Shown piece by piece: positions 11,311 to 21,119 of a stretch of DNA of 64,000 bases. The notes below the pieces were generated by a model. That model was not told where the DNA came from. It did no database searches and saw only the letters and a list, made by a program, of their open reading frames with translations. Both the position numbers and the translations under genes were made by a program. Source of the stretch: Anthonomus grandis grandis (taxonomy: Eukaryota; Arthropoda; Insecta; Coleoptera; Curculionidae). The number at the start of each line of letters is the position of its first letter. The first letter of the stretch is position 1. Where the stretch lies: assembly GCF_022605725.1 (NCBI RefSeq), contig NC_065550.1:8370001-8434000 (forward strand). The letters are read 5' to 3'.

Positions 11311-12920
11311 GCATAGGGAATGTAAAGTAAGAAAGACTTCAAATCAAAATCATAGCACATTCCGGTCTTATTTTTGACACTTGACAGCTAGTAGTTCCAA
11401 TGGCTAGAAAAAGCGGCGTCACCATCAATCACTAGGACTTGATATTAACAGCTAATATTGACGTTGATAATGTTATCGACAGTCATACCTGTAAATCTTG
11501 TCACTTGTCGCTCTTAGGGCCTTGAAAGCTTGCGCAATTTACGGAACACTGAAAAAGCTTCTACTCATCGACATATAGATGGCGGAAAAAGAGCGAAATT
11601 ATCTCCTCGAGACTACATCGACTGTCAAGTATCTGATATGTCATATAAAATGCGAACATTTTTCACAGTTCTTTAGCTTGCAGACGATTATAGACAGATT
11701 TTTATTTATCAAATTTTGCAAAAAATCTTAACGTCTGTTCTTATATTTTGCACAAAAATTTTCCAGGTGTTTAGTTCAGGGTCTTGTGTCAGTTGTGATT
11801 AGTTTTCATTTAGATGTACTGGTACTAGGATAAAAGAAAATTTCTAAAAATGCAGTGAATTGTGTTGTTGTAAAAGAACAGAGAAATAAACAGTGAAAAC
11901 TTTAACTCGAATATAGACATTGGTAACATTGCATTTACATAAGTAGTTATTGCAATCAACTTTTTTGTGGAAATGGCCAGTGCAAATGTAGACAACAAAA
12001 GTAAGAAATGAATTCTAAGGAAACGAAGCTGTGTTAAATCTGTGGAGAGCAAAAGACACAGATTTTCTGGTTTTTTAATACGCAGAATATGTCTAATACT
12101 TGGCTTCAGATTTTTAAGCCTTGAAACCATGAAAATCTCAATAATAAAGAATTCTATTTGAAATTCTATGTATGTGAAAACTTACTTACTCCTCATTCGT
12201 TCATGCTCAATTCAAGGAGAGGCCTTAAGCCCCGATACTATACCTTCTGTTAACCTCCCAGGCGTACAAGGTAAGTTAGAATAGTCTTTATAACACGTGA
12301 CCCCATCAGAGGTGCAAGCTTAAGTTAAATTTAATGATAAACTGTTTGGGTCAAACTTCGCTCTTTAATTAATAATTTAGCTTTATCGTAGTAAAAAAAT
12401 ATTATACTTAACTTAGTAATGTGCCTCTTAGACTAACACCTATGTTGTGTGGCCAAATGATATTTTGTATGATATATTCGAAATCAATAAAATAATAGCA
12501 TTTTATTTTTTTGAGTCCAATATGTATAGGACATTGCATTTAAAAGTGTCTTTTTTCAGATCACGATTATCAAGAACTGACTACTTCTGATGAATTGAAA
12601 GTTAAAAACTGCACCCAATAATACTCGTACCATAGAATCATAAATGGAAATAATATAGCAAAATTTGATTTTTTGAATGATTTGGAAAATTAATAGTTCA
12701 AAATATGCTTTCTATTTCTAGATATTAGAATCCAAAATAAATGACCCAGTGAAGCTCAATATGCAGCAGAATTCATCTTGTTTCGTATAGAGATCTTTTT
12801 GACAGCCTCAATGTCAAAACTTACTCCGACGCCAAGTTCAGCAGTTTCAATGCATGAGCAATTTTGGATTTTATACAAATCTTGGAGTCTGAAATTTTCA
12901 ATTCAGATTTGGGGGTAATT
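11311..12920. other. AT-rich intergenic, no gene supported
   Basis: Only short frames without recognisable similarity. The 12130-11825 minus-strand frame is low-complexity and Leu/Ser rich, as expected by chance in AT-rich DNA. Confidence 0.35.
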
Positions 12921-13455
12921 TCTTGATGATTTTATAAAATTTTTATTGTGTTTGCACATTTACTTTTTGTCACATCCTATATAAATTCTACTTTGCAAAC
13001 TTTGCTCTTCATTAAATTAAGTTGTAAGTTTGTACATTATGGAATTTAGAAGTATTTTTATATTTTATTTAATATTTTAACAAGCATGTATATATAACTG
13101 TTAATTTTAATTGTATAAATTGTGAATTTTTATATTATATTTTATTTCTGCTGCTATAATTTTTACTTGTTGCCTCTTTCATTGCTAATTTGTTGATAGT
13201 TATTTAATTTATAATAGTTACTAAGGAACATTATAGGTAAGTTGAGTATGCGGCAAATTTCTTGGTGATTTTATTAAATTTTTATTGACCTTTATACATT
13301 TACTATAAGCTTTTGTAATACCCTGAATAAATTCTAATTTACAAAGTTTGTTCCTCATACAACAAAGTTCGTAATTAAATTAAGTTGTAAGTTTATACAT
13401 TATGAAATTTAGAAGAATTTTTATATTTTATTTAATATTTTAACAAGCGTGTACG
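12921..13455. repeat. Direct repeat pair, ~340-bp spacing
   Basis: 12921-13095 and 13259-13455 align along most of their length. Both contain TTAAATTAAGTTGTAAGTTT and a TTTTATATTTTATTTAATA block followed by TTTTAACAAGC. The second copy has an extra segment after 'gttcctcata'. They are non-coding and very AT-rich, and look like a diverged tandem duplication. Confidence 0.75.
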
Positions 13456-13952
13456 TTAATTTATTTGTATGACTTGTAAATTTTTTGCTATAATCTCTTC
13501 TTATGATATAGTAATAAATTTTGTGAATCATTCTTGTTTAATTTCTTAAACCCAGACCTATGTATCTAGTAGGAAATATATGGGTCTTTTAGAAATTATA
13601 GTACGCAAATATAAAATGTGACAAATCGACGACTTATTATATATTAATTAATATAAGGACATTAAAAGTCTCCATTTAACACTCTTTTAGTCTGGCTACT
13701 ATAATTTCCGAAAAAACTACATATTTCCTACTAATCTTAAGCGCACGGTATAGTAGAGCAAAATTCAAATTTGGCGCCATAATCAAATTTTGAATTACCC
13801 GCTTTTATGACGTCACAAACCCATTATTATTTCCGGTTAGTACTACCCCTATTGGCTCTTATGGGAGTTTCCTATCTAAGAAATATTAATCTATACATGG
13901 CTGCTGGCCGAAATTCCACTATGGCCAAGTTTCATGGGGCGATTTTACATGT

Positions 13953-14300
13953 ACCACAAAACACAAATATAGAGAAATGCGAGTTCCCTTGTTAACGTGG
14001 AGAAATTTTAGCTCTCTACTCAAGGTGCAATAATTTGAACTAATCTTGACATTTGTAAGCCGTAACTATTGGCAACCCGTCTATCCATTCAGATTTGAAA
14101 GAAGGCGTGGTCAAATCCAGCGCCAAATTTGAATTCAATTAAGAGCGGAAAATTCGAACTCTAAGACGGACCCAACTTGAGAAAACTCCTACATATCACA
14201 ACCTACAGGTACTCCACTCGATTAAAAAAGATTGTGATCAATACATGTTCTTTCCAATACATTTCCTTTTAAAATTTTGTAGGTTACAAAAAATATAGGA
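13953..14300 (+). repeat. Direct repeat, copy 1 (~350 bp)
   Basis: Matches 16505-16858 in the same orientation, for example CACAAAACACAAATATAGAG at the start and GGTACTCCACT with GGTTACAAAAAATATA near the end. The pair brackets 2.2 kb of AT-rich DNA with no pol or gag motif, so although the layout resembles LTRs it is not supported as a retrotransposon. Confidence 0.75.
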
Positions 14301-16504
14301 AGAATTTGCACAAAAAAAATAAATTTACCTTATACAAATCTATTTTAACCAAGCAGAACACCGGTTGACTGTGTAATTTGAGGTACTAATAGTACTAGTA
14401 GTTTCCTAAATTGGGCAAATATGCATATAATATAACTTGTAAACTTAACTTTTAGAACCAAAACAATTAAAAAAGGTTTGTACCATTAAACAACTTTTTC
14501 TACTTCAAAAAATGTCCACAGGTAATATTGATACACATATGTGATATACAAAAAAGAATATTTAATTAGTAAAAATATTTATTTAAAGTACAGGTATGAA
14601 AATAAAACACATACAACTCTATGATTTTATGTAAACAAAAATTATATTATTTAATCTTCGAAATAATAAAAATACAAGATTTCAAGTATTCTAATGTCAT
14701 ATGTTAAGAACAGCAATTGGAAAGCTAATAGTATCATATTTAACATTGTTTCTCTTAAGTTAAACATAGAAAAAATATTAGGTAAAATGTAGTTTAATAA
14801 TTTAAAATAAAATAATAATATATAAACTAAACCTAAAACTCTCTAAAACCAATTAACAAAAAATATTATAAATTATATATAAATTATATATACTGGAAAA
14901 ATCAACAATAATTAATATAAAAATATATAATTCCTATAGACGACATGGCCTATTAATATTAATAAGTTGCTGGTATAATCTGCATTGGTTTGGGTCAAAA
15001 AAGATAGGATTATGTATTGTTCAACTAGTTGTTTAACAGCATTATATTTTAAAGTAATAGATTAACCCTTAACAATAAAGTCATATGAATTAGCTCGTTA
15101 TCTGGCTATATGGCAGTACTAACTGCCTTAATCACACATAGTTGCACAGACCTTCATCTCAATCGAGTGCAAGTCTTTAATGAAGTTAATTATTAGGTTT
15201 TTTAAAACCTCTGTTTTAACTGTAAGCTGTGTAAAAAATAGGACACTGGCATTTTAATTGATTTTTTAAGGCCTTGAATCATGAATACAAGAGCATGATT
15301 TGCTTGGTTAAAGAGCTTAAAGATATTTCAGAGCTTAAAGATATTTCATCAAACATGAAGGCACAACAACGATCTATTTCACTCATAGACTTTGCCTGCA
15401 ATTTAAGGTGCTCCAAAATTGGTTTCATTTGTTCACAATTGAAAGGTATATTGGAGAATATAGCTTTAGGAGTTCTTAGAGATGGTAATTAATTAGTTAA
15501 TAAAAACGTGGCTTAAATACTTGTATAGCCATGGAGTGCATTTACGAATTGAGAGGGCAAAGGCTTGTCCTGTGACTAGAAGGTGGACGATTTGCATTTA
15601 GCAATTTAGAGTTAATGAATTCTTTATTTACTTTATTAAGATTCTCTTCTAGAAACTGAAACCTTCCATCAATATAAAGAGACTTTAAAGAAGCAATATA
15701 TGCTCTTTCTTTTTTCAGCTTAGATAACTTGCTCATGGTGGATTTATGAACACTATACATTGCTTTTCGATTTATACCAATTTTCTACTCACGAGTTAAG
15801 CTATCTTTTGAAAGACAGGCCTTAGCATGCCTTTTTTTTATTCTCTAAGAGAAAAATAAATTTATCAATAATACTTGTGGGAATATTGTATCAAGAGCTC
15901 CTTGATGGTATTGATGGCGAACAATTTGAATGGACATCACCTGATGAGGTAATTGAAGCGGATATATCACTAGTGTCTACAATCTCTGAACTTGCAACTT
16001 GAATTTTATTATCAACAAGTTGGTAATCTGAAAATGATTTTCGTGGTTTTGGGAAAAAATGAAGAATAACTGGGTTCTAACAGAACCTGATGTTTTAGCG
16101 GAGACTATCGAATTGTCGATGAAGTTATACCTTGACTCAGGGAGGGAATATCAGGATTATTATAATTTGAAGTAGCAAAATGGTTGGAACAAACTTTAGA
16201 GTTATTGCAATTCTTTAATGAACTGACCTGGCATATCTCCATAATTTGTTTTAACATACGGCTTATAGGAAATGTGTCCCCTAGACAATTAATAACATAG
16301 ATATTCTTACACAATATTTATATGATAATTTTGACCTATTTTTTTCTAGAACCCTATGTCTAGAAAACTTACTCTATTCCAAATTCCACATGCCCTTTTA
16401 TATCCTAATTGTACAAAAAATCAAACTTGAAACTAGAAATTACAGTAAATAGAAAGCCATTAATTTCCACAAACTTTTCTTAACCCACGAGGCAACGCCT
16501 TCCG
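14301..16504. other. AT-rich stretch between direct repeats
   Basis: No confident gene. On the minus strand, 15760-15542 gives a Lys/Leu-rich frame (MSKLSKLKKERAYIASLKSL) that might be a coiled-coil from a decayed transposase, and about 16080-15900 reads VILHFFPKPRKSFSDYQ, but neither is enough for a call. At 15313-15348 an 18-base unit (GAGCTTAAAGATATTTCA) is perfectly duplicated in tandem. Confidence 0.35.
15313..15348. repeat. Perfect 2 x 18-bp tandem repeat
   Basis: GAGCTTAAAGATATTTCA occurs twice back to back with no mismatch. The unit is a multiple of three, so it would keep a frame, but no gene is supported here. Confidence 0.9.
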
Positions 16505-16858
16505 AAGCACAAAACACAAATATAGAGAAAATGCGGGTTGCCTTGTTAACGCGAAGAAATTTTGGCCCTCTACTGAAAGAGCAATAATTCGAACTAATTT
16601 CGACATTTGTAAGCCATAACTATTGGCAATCCGTCTAACCAATGAGATTTGAAAGAAAGCGTGGTCAAATCCGGCACCAAGTGTGAATTCAATAAAGCGC
16701 GGGAAATTTGTATTCTAAGACAATTGGTTCTAGGACGGAAGTTGAGAAAACTACTACTACTACCTACTGGTACTCCACTTGATTAAAACAGATTCTAATC
16801 AATACTTGTTCTTTTCAACACATTTCCTTTTTATATTTTTTAAGTTACAAAAAATATA
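16505..16858 (+). repeat. Direct repeat, copy 2 (~350 bp)
   Basis: Second copy of the 13953-14300 repeat, same orientation, with scattered substitutions and small indels. Sequence just upstream (about 16460-16520) shares an ACTTTTCTT...GCGACGCC-like block with about 16885-16925, so smaller sub-repeats are present too. Confidence 0.75.
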
Positions 16859-17613
16859 CTTGTGGTATCAAAAAACTCAAATCTAGAAAACTTTTCTTGA
16901 ATCGCGACCACGAAGCGACGCCTTTCCAGCACTAAAAATAAAAAAGAGTAATACCTGGAACTGTCAACGTCAACACTGTTCAGAGTGTCACTAACATCTC
17001 TACAAATTTTTCTAATGTCAAGTCACCCTAAGATTCCGCGAAATTGGCAAAATTGGCGAATCAAGTTTCATGAACCTGTTGTCTGGTGGAAACGATATAC
17101 CTTCTTCTTATTTAATACGTGCATAATGTTTCAGCATCCTTTTTTAAATGTATTTGTTTCATTGATTGTTTATCAATAGTCATACCAGGTTTTCATTTTC
17201 GTGTCGAGTCGTAATTTTAGAATCCCAAAACATATTTACTTTTCCCAAAACTAAAAATAAAAAAACTCAATGTCAAAACTGTCACGAATGTCAATAACAT
17301 CACTACTGTCAAATTTTTATAACGGGTATGTACCATTTTCAACTGTCAGTACAGGATTGTACTGTGCTGATTTTACTGTAATTTGCCGTTTCGATTTTAT
17401 ACAGCGTGCTGTTTCGCTCCAAAAAAGGAACAGTTTTCAGCATTGTTTTCACAACCACAACATAACCTATAAAACCAAATTACCTGTTTCTGTTTTGTTT
17501 TCCGGTACAGTGTTTTACTTTATTAAAACCAGACCACATTTGTTAATAAAATGAATAAAAAAAAATTTTAAAAATTAAAAAATAAAATTTAAATAATAAT
17601 AAAATAATAATAA
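16859..17613. other. Intergenic, no gene supported
   Basis: No recognisable protein. The block at 17328-17365 (GGGTATGTACC...TCAACTGTCAGTAC) recurs in inverse orientation at about 25690-25725, so it is probably part of an old dispersed repeat. A TAA-rich tract precedes the LTR element. Confidence 0.45.
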
Positions 17614-17837
17614 TGTAGAATGGCCTTTTATTCAGTTAAACTAATACACCAATTAAAACTCAACTAATAAATCCATAATTTTAAAAATACATCAATTAAT
17701 GCGTCTCGCCATAATCGAGTCACGTCATAATCTATCTCTCCATCACCTCTACCAACCTAACAAAACGTAATAACTGTCAACACATATGACGTTATATCTA
17801 AAGGCGCGAAATTCAAATTTTAAAATTAAATACTACA
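17614..17837 (-). repeat. 3' LTR
   Basis: Plus-strand edges are TGTAGAATGG and ATACTACA, giving the TG...CA termini expected of LTRs. It is nearly identical to 20053-20276. Confidence 0.92.
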
Positions 17838-17929
17838 GTTTCGGCCTAACCTGACTAAAGATCGACCCGATCTTAACAATTAAAAATAGATAGTACATAA
17901 AAATTAAACCTTATACATAACTCAAAGAT

Positions 17930-18254
17930 GCCATAATCTATATAATAATACATAATTTCTCATAACATAATCTTACAAAAGATATCATAATCACACATAA
18001 TCAGAAATGTAATACATAACTTAGACATAATCAAAACCATAATAATAGGCACATAATTTCAGTTTAAAGCATAATCTCACATATATTCTTAAATACATGA
18101 ATAATGCATAACATAATGGAATATTACTTATAATAATCTCATAATTGGAAACTCATAATCATCATAGCATAATCATAAATCAGATAAGTACATAAAATTA
18201 GAAGTCATAAATATTAAGGCATAATAGGCAATTGCATCAAACTTAATCATAATA
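17930..18254. repeat. Cluster of ~15 CATAAT hexamers
   Basis: Between the integrase stop and the 3' LTR, the hexamer CATAAT occurs about 15 times in 325 bases, all on the plus strand (ATTATG in the sense of the retroelement), at irregular spacing. Composition alone would predict less than one. The same word appears in the LTR (CCATAATCGAG, CGTCATAATC). Position suggests part of the element's 3' untranslated region. Confidence 0.8.
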
Positions 18255-18992
18255 TCAATGCAACCACAATTTCATGTTATCTGGACTACAAACACCTTCG
18301 AAGGGCCTTTGAGTTAAATGGAAATTTTCAACATCAATTATTAAATACCTATCATTCTCTAAAACCTTCTTAATTTCATATGGCCCTCGAAACTTTGGAA
18401 TAAGTTTTTTGTTTATGCTTGGACTAACATCTATATTTTTTATCATTACATAGTCGCCAACTTTATAATTATAGGGTTGCTTATGTTTTTTGTCAAAATA
18501 TTGTTTATTATATGCTTGCACTTTAGAATTTTGTTCCATAGCATCTTGTCTAATTTGATTTAAATCTCTATCAGAATTAATGGCATTGTCTAAAAATGAT
18601 CGAATATCATCATTTGGATCCCTCTGATTAATACCAAATAGTAACATTGAAGGTGTTGTCCCAATTGATCGACAACAAGTATTGTTTATCGCGAATTCAA
18701 CTTCTGGAAGAAACTTACACCATTTATTTTTAAGTTCTGCTAATTTAGCTAACATAGGGGTTAAATCACGATTTATTCTCTCAATCTGACCATTCGATTT
18801 AGGAGAACCTGTAGCAATTTTAACATGCTCAATATTATTTTCTTTTAAAAAGTCAGAAAATTCATTAGAAGTAAACGCGGAACCACGATCAGATACAATT
18901 CTTAAAGGACGACTATAAACCCGGAAATAATCTTCTAGTTTATGAATTACTTCTATAGTTTTAGTGGACTTTACATCATAGAGCTTGGACAA
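18255..18992 (-). CDS. Integrase, C-terminal two-thirds (truncated pol)
   Basis: Encodes the catalytic core and C-terminal domain of a retroviral-type integrase, which inserts the cDNA. Visible are IVSDRGSAFTS (second acidic residue, Asp35) and SPKSNGQIERINRDL (Glu71), giving the D-X35-E spacing of the family, then a region with KVGDYVMIKN and a GPY/F-type module (KFRGPYEIKKV) near residue 210. The zinc-binding HHCC domain and the first catalytic Asp are absent, because the frame starts at the internal deletion junction; the apparent Met is incidental. It is out of frame with gag upstream and unlikely to be functional. Confidence 0.9.
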   Translation of the reverse strand: MSKLYDVKSTKTIEVIHKLEDYFRVYSRPLRIVSDRGSAFTSNEFSDFLKENNIEHVKIATGSPKSNGQIERINRDLTPMLAKLAELKNKWCKFLPEVEFAINNTCCRSIGTTPSMLLFGINQRDPNDDIRSFLDNAINSDRDLNQIRQDAMEQNSKVQAYNKQYFDKKHKQPYNYKVGDYVMIKNIDVSPSINKKLIPKFRGPYEIKKVLENDRYLIIDVENFHLTQRPFEGVCSPDNMKLWLH

Positions 18993-20002
18993 AAGGGCTC
19001 TTCTGAAAAGGAATTCTAAATGGCTCTAACACTGCCTGTTCACCAATAACCATAGTAGTATTTGTTGTCAAGTCTGCTGGAGCCACTCTGCTGCTCCTCT
19101 TCTGCGGGCAGTTCTTTACTTGGTGGTCTTGCTTGCCACAGTTGAAACAGGAACCTTTCTCTCTTCTAGGCTTGGGACACATATCTAGGATGGGGATTTG
19201 GATTTGGGCGAGACTGGTTGAGGCTGTCTCTAGAACTGACATGACCTTGACCTTGGGTTGGGTTGCTCCTTTCTATAATATTAACATTACACATAATGCG
19301 TAGCAACTCATCAAGTGTGTGGAAGTCTTTCATGCGTGCGTGGGACTGTAATGTCTCATTGGTAAAACCATCAATAATATATTCAATTAAATCCTCTTCT
19401 GAAATACCCACATTATTGCCCAATAAAACTTTGTCATGGAAATAAGTGAAAAACTTCTCTCCTCGTTTCCATTTCCTACCTTCAAACTTTCTCATCCTAG
19501 CTACCTTATCAGGCCTAGCACCAAACATTCGTCTTAACTCAACAGTCAAATCATCCCATAGCATAATTACTAAATCATTTTTCGAGTGAAACCAGGACTT
19601 TGCTTGACCCACAAATTTGCCAACAGCAATAAGAGTCATCACTTGAAGGGGTACATCATAAGTATTCTTGACAGCATCCACTCTCTGCAGCCAAACTTCT
19701 ATGTCTTGACCAAAACCAGCAAATTCAGGCAACAAACTAGCAATCTCAGCATTTGAAAAGTGTTTATGAAAAGTAGGGGAAGTTTCATGAGGTTGTGACA
19801 ATGGAACACTATTTTGCTGTCTGACGCGCTCATACGACATAATAGCGCGAACAGTAGCCTGCACTATGTCATCCATCGCAATTGCATGCACATTTTCACC
19901 GCCAATCTCACTAATACCTTGATTTGGAAGATTTTGTGTTATGTAATTCTCAGAATCGTCTTCATTCTGGGAATTGTTTTCTCTTGCGCTGCCTTTATCC
20001 AT
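18976..20002 (-). CDS. gag polyprotein, frameshifted before the zinc knuckle
   Basis: Starts at 20002 (MDKGSARENNSQNEDDSEN) just downstream of the 5' LTR. Residues about 90-230 form a retrotransposon gag domain (PEFAGFGQDIEVWLQRVD, then WDDLTVELRRMFG and GEKFFTYFHDKV). The main frame stops at 19166. A CX2CX4HX4C zinc knuckle (CFNCGKQDHQVKNC) sits in the overlapping frame that ends at 18976, so one indel near 19180 separates capsid and nucleocapsid parts. After the knuckle the frame runs into the deletion junction with integrase. The capsid part is otherwise intact, consistent with a young copy. Confidence 0.88.
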
Positions 20003-20052
20003 GATACCGTCGTCGCTTGACCGTTAGATTTTATCTTACCCCACACCTGAAC

Positions 20053-20276
20053 TGTAAAATGGCCTTTTATTCAGTTAAACTAATACACCAATTAAAACTC
20101 AACTAATAAATCCATAATTTTAAAAATACATCAATTAATGCGTCTCGCCATAATCGAGTCACGTCATAATTTATCTCTCCATCACTTCTACCAACCTAAC
20201 AAAACGTAATAACTGTCAACACATATGACGTTATATCTAAAGGCGCGAAATTCAAATTTTAAAATTAAATACTATA
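20053..20276 (-). repeat. 5' LTR
   Basis: Starts TGTAAAATGG and ends ATACTATA on the plus strand; the terminal CA has mutated to TA. Same length (224 bp) as the other LTR. Confidence 0.92.
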
Positions 20277-20384
20277 ATAAAAATAATAATAATAAAATTT
20301 TTTGTTAATAAAATGAATAAAACGAAAATGATTAATTTTGCACTTTTTTGTTTTGTAGAAAGCTCCAAATACCGCACGGTTGTA

Positions 20385-20478
20385 GAAAGTAAAACGCACA
20401 TGTACTTTTTACTTTCGAACAAACATATCGCCTGTGAGAAAGTAAAATACACATGTACTTTTGTGCCTTTTACTTTCT
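20385..20478. repeat. Two related GAAAGTAAAA inverted repeats
   Basis: 20385-20416 has arms GAAAGTAAAA / TTTTTACTTTC, and 20436-20478 has AGAAAGTAAAA / TTTTACTTTCT, each around a CACATGTAC core. They could fold as hairpins and may be termini of a small non-autonomous element. Confidence 0.7.
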
Positions 20479-20574
20479 GCAGTGCAGTATGTGCATAATT
20501 ACTTAGAGTTTCCTAAATAATTTTAAAGGGCTAAAGAGCGCAAATTTGTGCTCTTAGGAAAAATTGTGTTTAAA

Positions 20575-20613
20575 AAATTTACTTTTTTCATTACTCATGA
20601 AAAAAGTAAATTT
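20575..20613. repeat. Perfect 17-bp hairpin, 5-base loop
   Basis: Arms 20575-20591 (AAATTTACTTTTTTCAT) and 20597-20613 are exact reverse complements around TACTC. No terminator role is implied in a eukaryote. Confidence 0.9.
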
Positions 20614-20903
20614 CATACACTCGTGTGAATTTCAAAAACATCACCACTTGAGTGAAAAATATCACTTTCTTCACTAGTAATGTAATATACTATATTATCT
20701 TTTGAATTTGTACCTAGGTACCTGAAATGCATTCTAAATTCCTCTTCGGAATATAGGTTTATCACGTTTTCCAAATAATTTGGAACGCGAATACGGGCCT
20801 GTCCTTGAGCCTGTAATTGGGCAATATAAAAGTCTTCTTGGTCCAGTTCATCTTTCTCATCATCGGTTAATAATAAAAGAGAAACGGTGTTTGCCACTAT
20901 CAT
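20613..20903 (-). pseudogene. N-terminal fragment of a Harbinger-type (HARBI1-like) transposase
   Basis: The frame from the ATG at 20903 contains RIRVPNYLENVINLYSEEEF followed by RMHFR. This resembles the N-terminal part of PIF/Harbinger nucleases ('RIxNYxExVVxxYxxxxFxxHFRM'). Downstream the resemblance stops and no DDE domain follows, so this is at best the first exon or a broken copy. The N-terminal residues MIVANTVSLLLLTDDEKDEL fit the start of such proteins in insects (from memory, moderate certainty). Confidence 0.5.
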
Positions 20904-21057
20904 GGCTGCTACATTATTGGGCTCATAGCCATAGCTTTTATTTTGAACAATTTATGTTTTGAACTTGGAAAATAATTCCCACAACGTAAACAAGAAGATT
21001 CAAGAAATCAACATCAACAACACTTTTGACAGTTTTGACATTCCCCCACTATTTTAC

Positions 21058-21087
21058 CGTTGATTGAATATTTGGGAAGATACGCAA
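21058..21087 (+). repeat. 30-bp perfect inverted repeat, left copy
   Basis: Thirty bases beginning CGTTGATTGAATATTTGGG are found exactly, in reverse complement, at 25526-25555. The two lie 4.4 kb apart and bracket the tandem duplication and a non-LTR fossil. They might be the ends of a compound element, but homology stops abruptly on both sides. Confidence 0.8.
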
Positions 21088-21119
21088 TCCTGTGTTAAAA
21101 AGTGTATTCGGTCGACTAT

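Larger units (their letters stand above)
17614..20276 (-). mobile_element. Young, internally deleted Ty3/gypsy-type LTR retrotransposon
   Basis: Two 224-bp LTRs in direct orientation (17614-17837 and 20053-20276) bracket gag and a piece of integrase, all on the minus strand. I count about four differences between the LTRs, so the insertion is young. ATAA flanks both sides (17610-17613, 20277-20280), a plausible 4-bp target duplication although the site is itself (TAA)-rich. Total length is only 2.66 kb, because protease, reverse transcriptase, RNase H and the front of integrase are missing between about 18990 and 19010. The copy would need enzymes from a full relative to move. I could not identify a canonical primer-binding site or polypurine tract. 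Confidence 0.92.

Noticed and set aside
13807..13995. A 62-codon plus-strand frame (MTSQTHYYFRLVLPLLALMG) that looks like a small membrane protein
   Set aside because: It overlaps the start of a dispersed direct repeat, has no recognisable family, and the corresponding frame is not conserved in the second copy.
15542..16314. A THAP or P-element-like transposase in the AT-rich 15-16 kb region
   Set aside because: Only Lys/Leu-rich strings without a zinc-finger or catalytic motif.
13953..16858. Calling the direct repeat pair an LTR retrotransposon
   Set aside because: No TG...CA termini, target duplication, gag or pol could be seen.
20020..20052. A tRNA primer-binding site next to the 5' LTR
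   Set aside because: The sequence after the LTR does not clearly match a tRNA 3' end that I can name.
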